Source of the DNA: Brachionus plicatilis
Taxonomy: Eukaryota > Rotifera > Eurotatoria > Ploima > Brachionidae
Length of the DNA stretch: 64,000 nt
NCBI GenBank assembly: GCA_010279815.1
Contig: QEOQ01000316.1
Span: 1,182,743-1,246,742, forward strand
Reading direction: 5' to 3'
A program made the translations under genes and the position numbers. Under the pieces are notes generated by a model. It worked only from the letters and a program-made list of their open reading frames with translations, did not search any database and was not told the DNA's origin. Positions 1 to 12,536 of this stretch are shown in pieces. Position 1 is the stretch's first letter. Every line of letters begins with the position of its first letter.

Positions 1-3000
1 AGAGGTCGGTACCATCTTTGAAATGTACATCATCAATGGACCGTTTGGATCACAGCTTTTCATGGCTTTAAAATATTAATTTAAAATAGAATATCACAAA
101 TTTTACAAAAAAAATATATTTTTATATTTGAAATTTTTTTTTCTCAAATCTAAGAAGACGCAGTTTTTTTTTATTTTAAATTTAAATGATAGACTTTTTA
201 ATGTGAAAATTTTTTATTGTACTTTCTTGATGTGAAAAAAAATTCCTAACATGTGAAAAAAATTTTTTTTAATTTTTATCAAATTTGAAAAATTTTTTTT
301 TATCAAATTTTATTTTAAAATGAAAATTTTTTTATTGTAGTTAAAGATCTTGAGTCCAAAAAAGATCGACTTAAAATGAACTAGATGGAAAGACCTTTGA
401 CTAGTTTAGTTTTGCATTCATCCCTTGAGTCTATTGCCAATTATAAACTGGCATTGGTTTACACTAGAATGCTTTAATTGAGATGGAAATGAAGTTTTGA
501 GATCTTAATCACAAGTTGAAAATTATGTTTTATAGGTTACTTTAACTTTTGGCAAACTAAAGATTTATAACATTTCCTTTTTCGATTTGTTCAATAAAAC
601 TTGAAAGAAATTTCAATGGATTTATGAAATTTTTTCTTGCATTTTTAAGAACCAATTTTTAGATATTTAAATATTTATAATTTTTTTTTTATTGTAATAA
701 TTTTTTCAGTGTCAATTGCAATCTTTTGAAGAATTTTTTGTTTAAATTTTTCAAAGAATTTTAACATTTTTTTATTTTTTCATCTTTAACTGGATTTGAA
801 AGGGATTTAAAAATTACTATCTAATGTAACATTTATTTGAGTATTTAATTTTATTAGTTCATGTATATTTAGTTTTTTTTTTAAATTATGGATCAGTGTT
901 AATTTTAATATTGATTTTTTTTCTTTAAAATTTACTTATGTTTTTGAATACCTTAAATAGCGCATTTGAAAAAAAAATTAAAAAACAAATTTTTTTTTGT
1001 TTATCAAAGCGACTGTTAAATAAAATAATAAAGACTAATAAATAAAATTTTTGTAAATATCTAAAAACTGTGCTTATTTTTTAAAAATGTTCTTTCTATT
1101 AAGGAAAAAAAGAAATTTTAAAATTAAAGAATTTCATTCATTCATTAGATAATTTTTTTTCCTTTAAGAGACCCGTAAATTTCAACATTCGTAATTATTT
1201 TTTCTAGAGTTATCTATACACTGCCTATTTTTGAGTTTATTTTTCCAATTTTTTTACTTTTCCTCTAGAAAAACAAAGAACCATTAACTCAATTTCAAAA
1301 TTGATTTTAAAAAAAAGAAATTTTTTTTCCGCAAATTTTCCTTAATTAAAAACTGCGGCAAGTTAAATTTTTCAAAAATTGTCTTATCTTCATCAATGAC
1401 CGTGTTTACCAATGAAATACAAAAACCAGTCAATGGTTAAAGTAAGGCTTCTGTCAGTATGTTATTTTTTCGTATAAGAATCAAAATACAGTGGTGATTT
1501 CATAACAATATTTTACGAAAATTTACGTAAAGTACCGTAAATTAATCAAATTTTACCACATTTTACGTATATTAACATAAAATCCGAAAAGTTAAAAAGA
1601 AGTATTTCCGAAAAATTACGTAAATTTTCAGAATTTTGAGATAATTTTGGTAAAATTAAAAACAGCCAGTTCAAAATTCAAAATTTTTTGAAAAAATGTC
1701 TTTTTTTTCAAAAATCCAAAAGTCTAAGTAAACTTTTTTATAACAATTTAAAAATAACTTTTTTTTTGAGCAATTTATGAAAAATCAAATTTTCGATTAT
1801 TGGAAAAAAAAGACATTTTTTCAAAAAATTTTGAATTTTGAACTGGCTGTTTTTATTTTTACCAAAATTATCTCAAAATTCTGAAAATTTACGTAATTTT
1901 TCGTAAATTATTGTAATGAAATCACCACTGTAAAATCCGAATATTTTCAAATGCTTTAATCAACTTAGATAAAAAGTGTTCAAAAAGTGTGGAGTCTTTA
2001 TCAATGGCATGGCCGACTGCCTCAACAACCACCCAATGGTTAAGAGCCCTGCATCATACTAGCATAAATATTTCGCTCGGAGCTAAAAGAGCAGGCACCG
2101 AGCTTATGTTACATGCTCAAAAATCAAACATAAAGGGGTATAACAATATAACTAAATGTGATATAACTAAATGTTATATAAATGAATGTGACGTAAAATC
2201 AGACAAAAAAATGTCACCTACCAATAAAAGCTTCGTCATCATGGGGTCCCTCGTACAACATTTCGGCCCTGTACTTTTGGGCAGTGACGGGTGATGGCAA
2301 GTGCACGGCGAACATGGACAAGAGGGTGTCACCGGCAGGCAACCACGCTTTCATCACGGCCTTCATGAGGGGCTTGCCGCCGGGCTCGATTTTTTCCTTG
2401 TCCTCGACTGGTATTTTGATGTTCAACTTTTCGATCAACTTCAAGTACTCCTCTTTGCGGAAATTAGTAATGGACTGTACCACTTTGAATATGGGATCAA
2501 GAACGAACTGACAAAAGCCCCTCACGTAACCTTGACCCTGGTTGGGGGACCACTTTTTCTCGGCCGCGCTATAAAAGTTGTCGCCCCAAAAGCGCTTCAT
2601 GAGCTTGGGAACCTCGATCTTAAACTTGCTCGAGTACATCTCGGCGAATTCCCTGAGGGTGAAGGCCCATCCGTGGAGGCCGGCGCCAAAGCCGACAGTG
2701 CCTTGGGTCGGGTCCACCTGGATGTCACCCATGGGACCGTCCTCGGTACTGTACGTGGCGATAATCACGTTCACGTTCTCCACAATACGCTGAAACGTCT
2801 GGAACATGTCCTCTTGTTCGAATTGCAGCTCGAGCAGCGCACGGTCCATTTTGTTCATGAACAAAATGGGCTTGATGCGCTCGGCGATTGCCTGACGTAG
2901 CACTGTTTCGGTCTGCACGCACACGCCCGACACACAGTCGACGATGACGAGTGCGCCATCTGTCACGCGCAGTGCCGCTGTAACCTCCGAGCTGAAGTCA

Positions 3001-3480
3001 ACGTGGCCCGGCGAGTCGATCAAATTGATCAAAAAGTGTCTGTCCTCTTCTTTCTCTTGCTGGATGAACGCAAAGTCCTTTTCGGGTATTTCGTAGAAGA
3101 GCGAAATGGCCGTCGACTTGATGGTGATGCAGCGCTCTTGTTCGTCTTTGCGCGTGTCCGTGAAGCGGGCCTCGCCGGCCTTGGCCGACGCGATGATGCC
3201 GGCCTTGCTCACTAGCGAGTCGGTCAGCGTCGACTTGCCATGGTCGACGTGCGCGATCACCGACATGTTGCGGATGTTCTTCTTCTTTTCCATGAGACCA
3301 CGGATTTCGTCTATTGTGAAGTTAACCTTGTTGAAAAAAAAAAATCTTTTTAGTCGTCTGCTGCACGGGGACACGGCGCTGTGGCGGTCGAGGGAAGGTG
3401 TTGGCGACCTGGCACGAAAATATAGACGCACCCAGGCACCATCTTCAATCAACCCCATCGCTCGTGATTACACCTACCAT
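1..3480 (-). CDS. EEF2: Elongation factor 2, 5' part (partial at window edge)
   Basis: Translational GTPase that moves tRNA and mRNA through the ribosome after each peptide bond; cytosolic. Three exons are read: the lone start codon at 3480-3478, a main exon at 3326-2222 and the start of a third at 65-1. They join in phase to 391 codons, about 45% of the usual ~850 aa. Visible motifs are AHVDHGKS (P-loop), [12 protein letters not shown] (switch I), DSPGH (switch II) and NKMD (guanine specificity). The third exon continues as [20 protein letters not shown], the conserved domain II entry. The start is chosen because ATG is followed at once by a gtaggt donor and the next exon opens with [12 protein letters not shown], as in other animals. 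Both donors read gtaggtg. The first intron is 151 bp, the second about 2.2 kb. Codons are far richer in G/C-ending forms than in any neighbour, as expected for a highly expressed gene. Domains III-V, with the diphthamide loop, lie outside the window. Confidence 0.96.
66..2221 (-). other. Large second intron of EEF2
   Basis: Donor gtaggtgaca at 2221 and acceptor ttttaaag ending at 66, supported by in-frame EF2 homology on both sides. At about 2.16 kb it is more than 30 times the typical intron of this window. Most is poly-A/T-rich sequence. It contains the TA-flanked MITE at 1489-1930 and a less AT-rich stretch at about 1990-2140 in which I recognise no protein. Confidence 0.85.
1489..1930. 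mobile_element. Tc1/mariner-like MITE with long inverted arms
   Basis: A 442-bp near-palindrome with no coding capacity. It starts CAGTGGTGATTTCATAACAA and ends with the near-exact reverse complement (ttgtaatgaaatcaccactg, one mismatch). The inner arms also pair (aaacagccagttcaaaattc near 1660 against its complement near 1840). It is flanked on both sides by the dinucleotide TA (1487-1488, 1931-1932). A CAGTG-type terminus with TA duplication is the signature of Tc1/mariner-superfamily non-autonomous elements. It sits inside the EEF2 intron. Confidence 0.8.
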
Positions 3481-5031
3481 TTTGGATATATCTCGGCACT
3501 CGATGCGCTATATCTAAAACTAGATTAAAAAAATTTTAAAAAATTTTTTCTTATTGTATTCAAAGTGTTTCGGATTAGATGGACAGTGTTTTTGTTTGCT
3601 TTTTTTTTGTTAGGAAATTCATGGAAAGAACACGATGTAAAATTGATGAAATTGAAATTTTTTTTTTTGTTGGATATATGAAAAGTGAATTGGTGTTGAT
3701 GATTTCTTAAATATAAAATTAATTTATTATTATGAGATAAGTTGGTTGCAGTTAGCCCGAGAAGCACATTTTGACAATGCGTGCATGCAAATGGTTTGAG
3801 ATGTTTGATCATGAATATGGCACGGCGATGAGTGAATGAATGGCAAAGATGGTTGATGTTGTGATTGGGAAATTATTTGCAAAGTGAGAGTGAAGTGTGT
3901 TGTTATCAGTTCGTTTGAATTACTGAGCTTTTGGGAGAGAGGGGGCAGATGGGCGTCTAAATTTAGTCCTGCGTTTAGCTAAAAATAAATTGTTCTTTTT
4001 TTAGTCTTCTTTAATTTTGATGCAAAAATAAATTTGTTCTAAGCTTTTAAATTAGATAATGTTTAAAATTAAATTTTTTTTTTTTTTTCTAAGCGAGCTT
4101 TAAATTTGAATATTCTAGAAAGCAAAAAGATTAAGAAAAAAATTTTAAATTTATTTTAAAAAATTTTTCTTTTAAAATCAAAAGAGAATATACTAATATT
4201 TAATTGAATATTTTTAAATTTAGAAATTAAAAAAAATGAGAATTTTTCACAAAAATTATAATTGACTCTCAAATTCAAAATTTAAAACAAAATGGAAATT
4301 GTTTAGAGTTAAAGAATGTACATTTTTAATTTCTCAAAAATTTTGGTTTATTGAAAAAAAAAATCTATTTATAACTTGATTGATATTCGATTTTGAAATT
4401 CTTTATTAGAAAATATTTAGAAAATTTTCTCTTTGCTTTGCTTACAATGCTGCTTTGATTTTTGATTGTCTTGGTAAAATTTTTTTTTAATAACCAACCA
4501 AAATATATATTTTTTTCTTAGTGAATCCAAAATTTAAATATTCTTAATAGGAAAAAATATAAAGAAATTGTTAAATTTTTAGAAAAAAAAAATTACAGGT
4601 TTTTATTGCAGCCATATTAAAATCAAGAAGATTAATCAAAAATTGCTTTCACATGATATCAATAAGTTATTAAAGATTTAATAATTAGTAAGATAGATAT
4701 TAGATATGAAAAAGTATCTTAAGAAACGTCCTTTTTTTAAAACTACCTAAATAAGAAATAATTTGATTAACATAAAAACGTTTATTTATAATTTATGAAA
4801 AAAACAAAATATAAATATTTTAAAATATGATTATAATGTCAAAGTAAAATCTGACTTCCAAAATTCAAAATGTAATTTACCATTAACTTTGCAGTATTTT
4901 TTAATTAACATTTTTTAATAAATCATTTTTTTTTAATACTACAAAGTCTGCTATATTTTACTAAATAAATTTAATTTAATTTAACATTCTAAAAGTAGAC
5001 GATAAAGAATTGGTTTATCTATAAAAAATAT
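3481..5031. other. Intergenic, EEF2 upstream region
   Basis: Upstream of the EEF2 start codon. The stretch 3740-3960 is less AT-rich and may hold the promoter, but I see no convincing TATA box. A 95-codon minus-strand frame at 3525-3812 is low complexity and unrecognised. The rest is poly-A/T-rich. Confidence 0.5.
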
Positions 5032-5876
5032 GGCATCTTGAAGTTGATGATCAATTCAAAAAATCATTTCAATTCAAAAAGTTTATCCTTAGATATTAAA
5101 ATAAATCTTTGATTTAATTTAAATAATTGTAATGTAACATGCTTTGCATGCAATGTAGATTTAGAAAATAAAAAAAAATTGAAGAAAAATTTTCTCAATC
5201 TATTGATAATCGATTTTTATATTTAAATGTATTAACTAATTTTTTATTTGAAAATTTTTGTTTCAAAAGTATTTGTGTTTAGCATTCACAATTAAATTTA
5301 AAAAAGAAATTCAAATAATAAATTCCAAAGGCAAAATGTTATTTATTGTACATTTTTATATTTTTACATTTTTGAGAGAAGAAAAAAAAATCTCAAATTC
5401 AAAAAATCTAAAAAAATTTTCATTCAAGAAAAGTAATAATAAATTCGCAATTAATTAAAAGGGATTTTCAAAAAATTATCCTTGGTTTTTACATTTAAAT
5501 TTTTCTAAAACTCCTTTTTAAGTAATTGAGAATTTATTATTACTTTTCTTGAATGAAAATTTTTTTAGATTTTTTGATTTTGAGATTTTTTTTTCTTCTC
5601 TCAAAAATGTAAAAATGTAAAAATATAAAAATGTAAATAAATAACATTTTGCCAAATAAGTAATAAAAAGAAAATAAAACTTTACAAAAAATCAGTTTAA
5701 AAAATTAAAAATCGATTTTATCAATGGATTGAGAAAACGTTCCTTCAATTTTTTTTATTTTCTAAATCTACATTGCATGTAAAGCATGTTACATTACAAT
5801 TATTTAAATTAAATCAAAGATTTATTTTAATATCCAAAGATAAAATTTTTAAATTGATCATCAACTTCAAGATGCC
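5032..5876. repeat. Long fold-back (inverted repeat) element
   Basis: Left arm about 5032-5449, right arm about 5527-5876, with a short spacer of about 80 bp. The outer end GGCATCTTGAAGTTGATGAT is matched exactly in reverse complement at 5857-5876. The arms also share a run around catgctttgcatgcaatgta (5138) with its near complement (about 5770). No clear target-site duplication. Small frames inside are by-products of the palindrome. Confidence 0.75.
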
Positions 5877-6884
5877 AAAAATATGCCTAAAATATATTTA
5901 CAGCAAATTTATTTTAATTCCATTAAAAAAAACTATTACCTAAGGTATTGTTGAGTCAAAATGACTCATTTGAGCTCTTTAAATTAAAATTTCAAAATTT
6001 ATTTTAACCAATTTAAAAAAAAAGTAAAATTTTAAACAAATTAGAAATTAAATAATTTATTCATCATTATTAAGATGATTAATTTTTTTATGAAAGGAAA
6101 GATTTATTAAATCTGATGATTAAAAAAAATAGACAGAAAATTACTATACAAAACTTCAAGCAAGACCAAGGATATCTAAAGAACCGACCTTAGTATCTAA
6201 TAACCTATAATTATTCGATGCTTTGATTTATCCTAAAGTATATAATTTTTTGGAAGAATATACAAAAAAATTTTTATTATTGATCATTCTTTTAAGAAAG
6301 AATAAAAGTGCCTAATGGTATAATAAAATATTGTCCTCAATTGAAAATATGGTGATAAACAAAGAAGCTATAAATTTATTTGTCATTTTTTAAAACAAAT
6401 TTTAATTTTTGGAAATGTTAAGGCAGGTTGTCCTGAGTAAAAATTACATAATTTACAGTTAATTTACAAAAATAATCATAAGAAAAAAAATCACCTAATA
6501 GTTAAATGTAAAATGTGGCAACTTAAAGTTCATGATCAATAAATAAAATGAACTAAGCGTTTTAATTAAACATTAAATGTTTAGAATTTAAAATAAAAAA
6601 ATTTATTATCTTCCAATTGACGTTTAATCCATTCTTAAAAATTTTTTGAAAATATGAAAAATTTAAGTCCATATTGAGCTATCCAAATAATGGCTCAAAA
6701 CTTCTAATACCTTAAATGATATTTTAATATTAATTAAAATATATTAAAGCGAAAAAATTTGGACTGATCAGTTTTTAGATGGAAACCGTAACCTACATTA
6801 CCAATTAAAAAAAGCATCAAGGTATCTTATTTGATTCTTAGTCCTAGTATTGGTATTTATCAAATAATACCTCCGAAACTCTAG
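5877..6884. other. Intergenic, no gene seen
   Basis: AT-rich sequence between two fold-back elements. No ORF, RNA gene or regulatory motif that I can support. Confidence 0.5.
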
Positions 6885-7890
6885 TACTGTATACCCTTGC
6901 AGTGAGATGCGTGCCCTTAAACCCGAATATCAGGTTTTAAACCATGCGCCGACTACCATCTAACCCATGTTATAATGATATTAATAAGAAGACCAGGTCT
7001 TTAAACCTGGTATTCGGGTTTAAGTGCATCGTTTATAACCAAAATTAAAAATAGACCCAGGGTTTATACCCAAAAATCAGATTCAAAAGCAGCGTTAAAA
7101 AATAAAATCTACGAGAGCGGTAAATTTAGGTTTTGGTTTTAAGAGCTGGGGTAAAAATTAAAACAATTTTAAAATAAATAAATAATTTTAATTATTTTTT
7201 TAATTACAAAAATATGAGTTTCGTATTTAGGTGCGGATACAAAAATTAAGAAATATTATAAAAAATCGAAATTCAAAGGTTAAAATAATGAATAATTTTA
7301 AAAAATACTCGACTACTTATTGGGGGTTTTTTTTTGAGTTTTTGGGTGGTCGGCCAGGTTTTCTTTTAACAACATTTTGTGCAGACGTTATTTCCATTTG
7401 TTCAGATGTTTGTGTAATTGTTGGCTCAATTGAGGGTGGAGATGAAATCGTTTGGGTAGGTTCTGGTCAAGAGCTACTTCGGATTCTCCTGAGGATGATG
7501 GTGAGAGTTTGAAGCAATGGGTTTGGCTGTAGTTTGTTCAACTCTTGATTGACTTGAAGATGATTGGGACGATAGAGGAGAAGTTGATGGTATGACACGT
7601 ACATTTTCCAATTCAATTCAATCCACAGGTGAATCAACCGATGTACTAACTCCATCATCAGCAACTATTCCATAATCGACCACCCAAAAACTCAAAAAAA
7701 AAACCCCAATAAGTAGTCGAGTATTTTTTAAAATTTTTCATCATTTTAAACCTTTGAATTTCGATTTTTTTATAATATTTTTTAATTTTTGTACCCGCAT
7801 TATAACATGGGTTAGATGGTAGTTGGCGCATGGTTTAAAACCTGATATTCGGGTTTAAGGGAACGCATCTCACTGCAAGGGTATACGGTA
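6885..7890. mobile_element. Fold-back element carrying an AT-hook coding remnant
   Basis: Outer arms at 6885-6975 and 7798-7890 are near-perfect inverted copies, beginning TAC(T/C)GTATACCCTTGC and containing aaacccgaatatcaggtttt. Inner arms at about 7225-7352 and 7678-7797 pair again. The left side holds about 245 bp (6976-7220) with no partner on the right. The loop read on the minus strand has acidic/Ser-rich coding character broken by stops and a frameshift. Near 7380-7330 it encodes KRKPGRPPKNSKKK, a textbook AT-hook (GRP core). The right inner arm repeats only the downstream half of that motif, so the fold-back boundary cuts the coding sequence. Long inverted ends plus an AT-hook tail resemble MULE-type transposons; I found no 9-bp target duplication. 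Confidence 0.65.
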
Positions 7891-9942
7891 TTTAAATTTC
7901 TAGATTTGATAATTTATTAAAATTTAACTTATAATGTGATATAAAATAAAAAAATGAAGAATCATTTTTTAGAAGAATTATTATTTGAAGATTTTTTTTT
8001 CTCACAAGAATATTTTTAATTTTTTAAGTTTAAAAATATTAAAACTCGTGCAAATAAATTAAACATTCACATAAAAAATTCAGTAAGTCTTTCACAAATA
8101 AAATTTTAATTTTAGCATTAATAAAAGGAAAATGAAAGTTGATGATTAAATGTAAATTTCAAACCAAAAATTTTAGTTTTTGAATTAAATAAAAAGGTAT
8201 TATTAATCAATTTTTTAATAATAAATGACTAAACTTTGTTAAACATGATTTTTTTAATCTTTAATTAGATAGAAAATTATATTAATTTTTATCTGAAGTA
8301 AAAATAAAATCTTAATCAATATTTTGAAGTTTTGCAATACAAAATTTAGTTTTGTTTCACTGTAATATATTTTAATTAGTATTTAAATATGATTTAAAAG
8401 TCATAATTTGGATACTTTAATGTGGATTTTAAAGTTTTCAAAATAAAAATTTTATAAGAATCAATTAGGGAAAAAAGTTTTTTAAAATAGTAAACATCTT
8501 ATGTTTAGTTAAAAAAAACTAAAAAAAGCTAACTTCATCATTTCTATTAAGATTATAATACATTTAGTTTTGATTATATGATCATAATCATGATCTTCAA
8601 GTTGCCTTAAAAAAATATTAAAATTAAAGAAATGCATAATATTTTCCAAGTGTTTATTTTAGCAAAAAAATTGTCAAAAAAGACAATTCGATTGAAGTGC
8701 TTCAGATAAATTTTTAAATTAATTATTACCTCACAATTTTGGCACCATTTTAGATATCAAAGTAAAATTTCAAAATAGTAAGAAAAAAAATGAGATATTA
8801 TCAATTTATTGCTGATTTAGATATTGATAGAATCAAGTTTACCTTTTAAATCGAAGGTTTTAACCACAAATCAAAGCCAAATTGCATCTTCAAACAAAAT
8901 TTTAAACATCAATCTGATTTTACTTCAAATTAGCTTAAAATAAAACTTTATAAACTTATCTCATGTTAAGTAATCTGATAAAGAAACACGTCGGCACATT
9001 CAAATCATTCTCATGGCAAAATAAGTTTTAAAAAAAATTTACGACTTTTATTGTGCAGGATTAAAAATCTGATCAGATTCAAAGTAAAAACAATACATAA
9101 ATGTTTTTCAAGTGTCAAGAGTATCATTAAAAACAAGAACCGATTTTATTCACATTAACTTAAGAAATTAAATTAAATTATTATTTATGTAATCCTTATT
9201 AATAACACTTAAAATTATTTTCAATACTTCACTAATATCCCCATGGATCTAATTGTCACTTAAAAATTTTCACTTAGATCAATATCTTGCAATTTTTTGT
9301 AATAATTTTTTAGCACATCATTTTTAAATAATAAAATTAATTTAATTTGAAATTTTTTATTTTGTTTATTTTATAATTGATCGTGATCTTGAGTTTTAAA
9401 TAATTCTTTGAAGCTCTTTCGTGATTTATGCTTCGAAGAATAAAAAAATGAACAATCTCTGATAAAGTTAATTTATTTCAAATCAGAACAAAATCGGTAG
9501 CAGTTTATTAAAAAATCTTTGAAGTGCTCAAATATAAATATTAAATTTTTAATAAGTATTGCTTGGACAGTTATTAGAATTTTTAATTTAAGACATTTAG
9601 GATGCGGTATTTATTCAATTTTATAAGCTTTCTCAAATCAAAAATAAACACAGAGGCAAGTGTATCGAATTGATTTTCTAAAATGGTATTTTAACACAGT
9701 CGAATTCGCTTCCTTTTTTCTAATGAAGTGGATTCAGTCACGCACCCTGTAATGCAATGACATTTCTAAAATTGTCTCATGTTGAGGGAACGTAACCTTC
9801 ACCCTCTGTTTGTTTGACTAACACAAAAACACAAAAAAGGTATTTATGTATAGTGACTCTGGATAACTTTGTGCTAATCGTATGGTCTAGAACTGGTGAC
9901 GTGTCATTCAAAAATAAAATAGAAAAAGGAAATTATTGAAAT
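7891..9942. other. Intergenic, no gene seen
   Basis: Mostly A/T runs. A more complex island at about 9690-9920 (for example gaattcgcttcc, cagtcacgcaccctgtaatg) stands out but has no long ORF. It could be a distal regulatory element; nothing more can be said. Confidence 0.4.
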
Positions 9943-9998
9943 TGAAAAAATGAAAAAATGAAAAAATGAAAAAATGAAAAAATGAAAAAATGAAAAAA
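9943..9998 (+). repeat. 8-bp microsatellite (TGAAAAAA)7
   Basis: Seven uninterrupted copies of tgaaaaaa. Likely length-polymorphic. Confidence 0.95.
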
Positions 9999-11958
9999 TT
10001 TTATTAGCAACATTCTTAGAGCTTCCGTGTTCTCAATTTACTGTTTATATTTTGCAAGCTTCTAAATAAATTAAAAACATTTGGTCCACTTCTGAATATG
10101 ATCTAAGTGTTTTGTTTACAATTTAATGAAATTTTTGTTTTCTATTTCAAAAGTGATAAAACTAATTATTAATGACCAAGTTTTCGAAACTATTTCTCAT
10201 TGAATTATTAAGTTGTTTTTGTCAGGCATTAAAACAAGTTACAATTGAGCAAATAATCAACACGAAGTTGGCCCAACATTTTTCAATTCAATATTTAATA
10301 TGTTCAACTTTTTTCTTTGTTTATATTGTTATATCATATTTTCACATTTTAAACTTTTTGAATAAATAAAAAATAGATAAATACTTCTCACTTGAAAATT
10401 TTTTAATTGTTTACTTAAGCTATTTAATTTTAGCAAGAAGCTAGAAAATAAATTAATTAAAATTATCTAACCAAGATATTTGACTTAACACTTGATACAC
10501 TAATCCGAGCAGTGGACTCGACATGAATCGGATATTGCTTGGTCGAATAGATCTCGGATAGATCGATTCTAATCGAAGTCATAAATAAAACTTTTGATAT
10601 TTGCAATAATTGTTGGCATTTCAAGCTTAGATAATAATAAATTTTACAATCCATTCTTAGCATTTAAAGATCTCAAGATATCTTACCTTTAACAGCAAGA
10701 CCTGCAAGCTATAAACAAATTCAGAATCTTTTTTATCTTACCTTGCGCTTCATCAAACAAAACAAAAAGTGTGTTTGTTTTAACAAGATATGCGATCTGG
10801 AATCGGCGATCCGCTACCGATAAAACCGAGATAAATACAAATAAGAGGATTTAGTATTGAAGTCAAATGTGTTGCATCGATTTTATCAATGCTAATTGCT
10901 GAAACCAGTATATCTATTCCAAATACAGTGATGCTAAAATTTCATTTCCATTAATCTTTAACACCATTTTTATCGCTTTTGAATAAATTAAATTTTCTCA
11001 TAAATTTCATGAAAAATTATTTTTTGTATGTGATTGCAATAAATAGATAAAAAAAATATTTTTTATTAAATGTTAAAAATTAAAATAATTAATATAAATT
11101 GAGAAAAAATTGAAAAATTTAATTGATTTGCTTTTTGAAATTATTTACTTCAACCATTGCCTAAATACCATTTTTATTACATAATATGGGGTTGATCTTG
11201 TTAAAAGTGGGAATTGTGAATTTTCAAACAAACCTTCCAAAAATTCCAAAAATAAAATTACTTTTCATTAATTTAAATTGAAAAATTGAGCTTTTTAAAC
11301 TTTATTTGATGAAACAGCATGAAACAAAATATGTTTCACTTAATTCAGCAAAAAAAAATAATTTAAATTATCATAGGAAATATTAATGATCAAAAAAATT
11401 TCAATATTTTGAATTTAACTTTTTTTTCATGAACATTCGCAAAAGCAATAAGAAACTTGCGTTGTTTGAATAGATGGATTACGTAATAAGGACTCGATGT
11501 TGTTGAACACAAATCATTGCTCTTTTATTGACACCCCTAGAGTTGATCGTGCTTGCATGTTCATGCATCAAACAATAGAATGCAAACAGAAACAATTCTT
11601 TAGGGTAACCTATACAAATCTAGTTGAATCTATTTGAGATTATCATTTTCAAAATTGGTTTAAATCATTCTAAAATACTAATTTTATAATTTTTCAAACT
11701 TGAAAAGAATTAATAAAGTTCGACTAGTTTTACCAGGTAATAATCCTTGAGGAAAAAATAAGCATAAATTGTTGACGCATGGACTCTACATTACAACTTC
11801 TACAGAACAGAGAAGCACACCTATGGAATTCTCTACAATTAGAAATTAAGAATCAATCACATGTTAATGATTTAAACAACCAATTAGATGTTTTTATTAT
11901 ATTTTAACTTATTTTAATTTCATCTTATTTTTTTTTTACATTTTTATATTTTTTTTAA
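9999..11958. other. Intergenic with two higher-complexity islands
   Basis: Islands at about 10490-10900 and 11450-11600 have more balanced base composition than their surroundings. The first holds several GAT-centred motifs (ctcggatagatcgattct). The second holds gcttgcatgttcatgcat. No convincing ORF is present; the short frames at 10172-10369 and 10463-10663 are low complexity. These could be cis-regulatory elements of cyclin D. Confidence 0.35.
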
Positions 11959-12016
11959 TCTGAAGGAGCTTTAGCTCGGCACAGATAAAACAAATAAATG
12001 AATAAATAAATTAAAT
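11959..12016 (+). repeat. SINE-like 3' tail
   Basis: Contains ctgaaggagctttagctcgg followed by cacagataaaacaaataaat and further AAATA units. The same tail recurs at 53249-53300 (+), in diverged form at 12497-12536 (+), and inverted at 13153-13200 and 38375-38425, so it is a dispersed family. No matching head is evident upstream, so this looks 5'-truncated. Confidence 0.6.
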
Positions 12017-12249
12017 CCGTCGCTGGAATTAAAAACAACAATAAAAAAAATAATTTTTTTAAATAATTTAGACAGAGCCTTGGTCGATTTGAATGGATGT
12101 TTAGTCTTTCATTTCGGTCACATGATTTAGATTTTGATTATAAAGATTTAAGATGTTGTATGAATATTGAAGAAAATGAAATTAACAATTAGAATTTAAT
12201 AAAATCAAAAGAATACAGAATTTTTTCTTTACAAATTTTGATCTTTTCT

Positions 12250-12340
12250 CATTGGGCTGAAAGGAAGGACTAAGCTCCGTTCCAAACTGCCAGGGATTCT
12301 CCCAAACTATTTTTTATATAAATAAATAAAAGAATAAAAG
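12250..12340 (+). repeat. SINE-like head copy
   Basis: Begins gggctgaaaggaaggactaa and continues with gctccgttccaaactgccag, then runs into an AAATAAATAAA tail near 12320-12340. The head aligns with those of the copies at 12428 (+) and at the 13388 end (-). Confidence 0.5.
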
Positions 12341-12427
12341 CTTTCAAAATTCACCAAAATATTTTTTAATATTTTTCAAAGATTTTACTGATGTTTATAA
12401 TCAATTAATTATAATTAAACTAAACTC

Positions 12428-12536
12428 GCTGGGCTAAAAAGAAGGACTTGGTTCCATTATGAGTGGTCTGACATTTTCATCAAATAATTTGATAATCTTA
12501 AGAGCTTTAGCCCGGTACAGGTAAACAAATAAAATA
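12428..12536 (+). repeat. SINE-like element, short complete copy
   Basis: About 109 bp with the family head (gggctaaaaagaaggacttg) and tail (gagctttagcccggtacagg, then taaacaaataaaa). Having head and tail together in one orientation defines the family. No polymerase III A/B box is clear, so the class is uncertain. Confidence 0.55.

Noticed and set aside
2301..2900. 199-codon plus-strand frame over EEF2
   Set aside because: It lies opposite the conserved eEF2 exon. The antisense frame is open because of the G/C-rich codon bias; no domain is visible.
3525..3812. 95-codon minus-strand frame upstream of EEF2
   Set aside because: Lys/Asn/Phe-rich low complexity and no recognisable domain or start context; more likely promoter or 5' UTR DNA.
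7231..7512. 93-codon plus-strand frame in the fold-back
   Set aside because: It is the antisense of the AT-hook-coding remnant and partly made of inverted-repeat arm.
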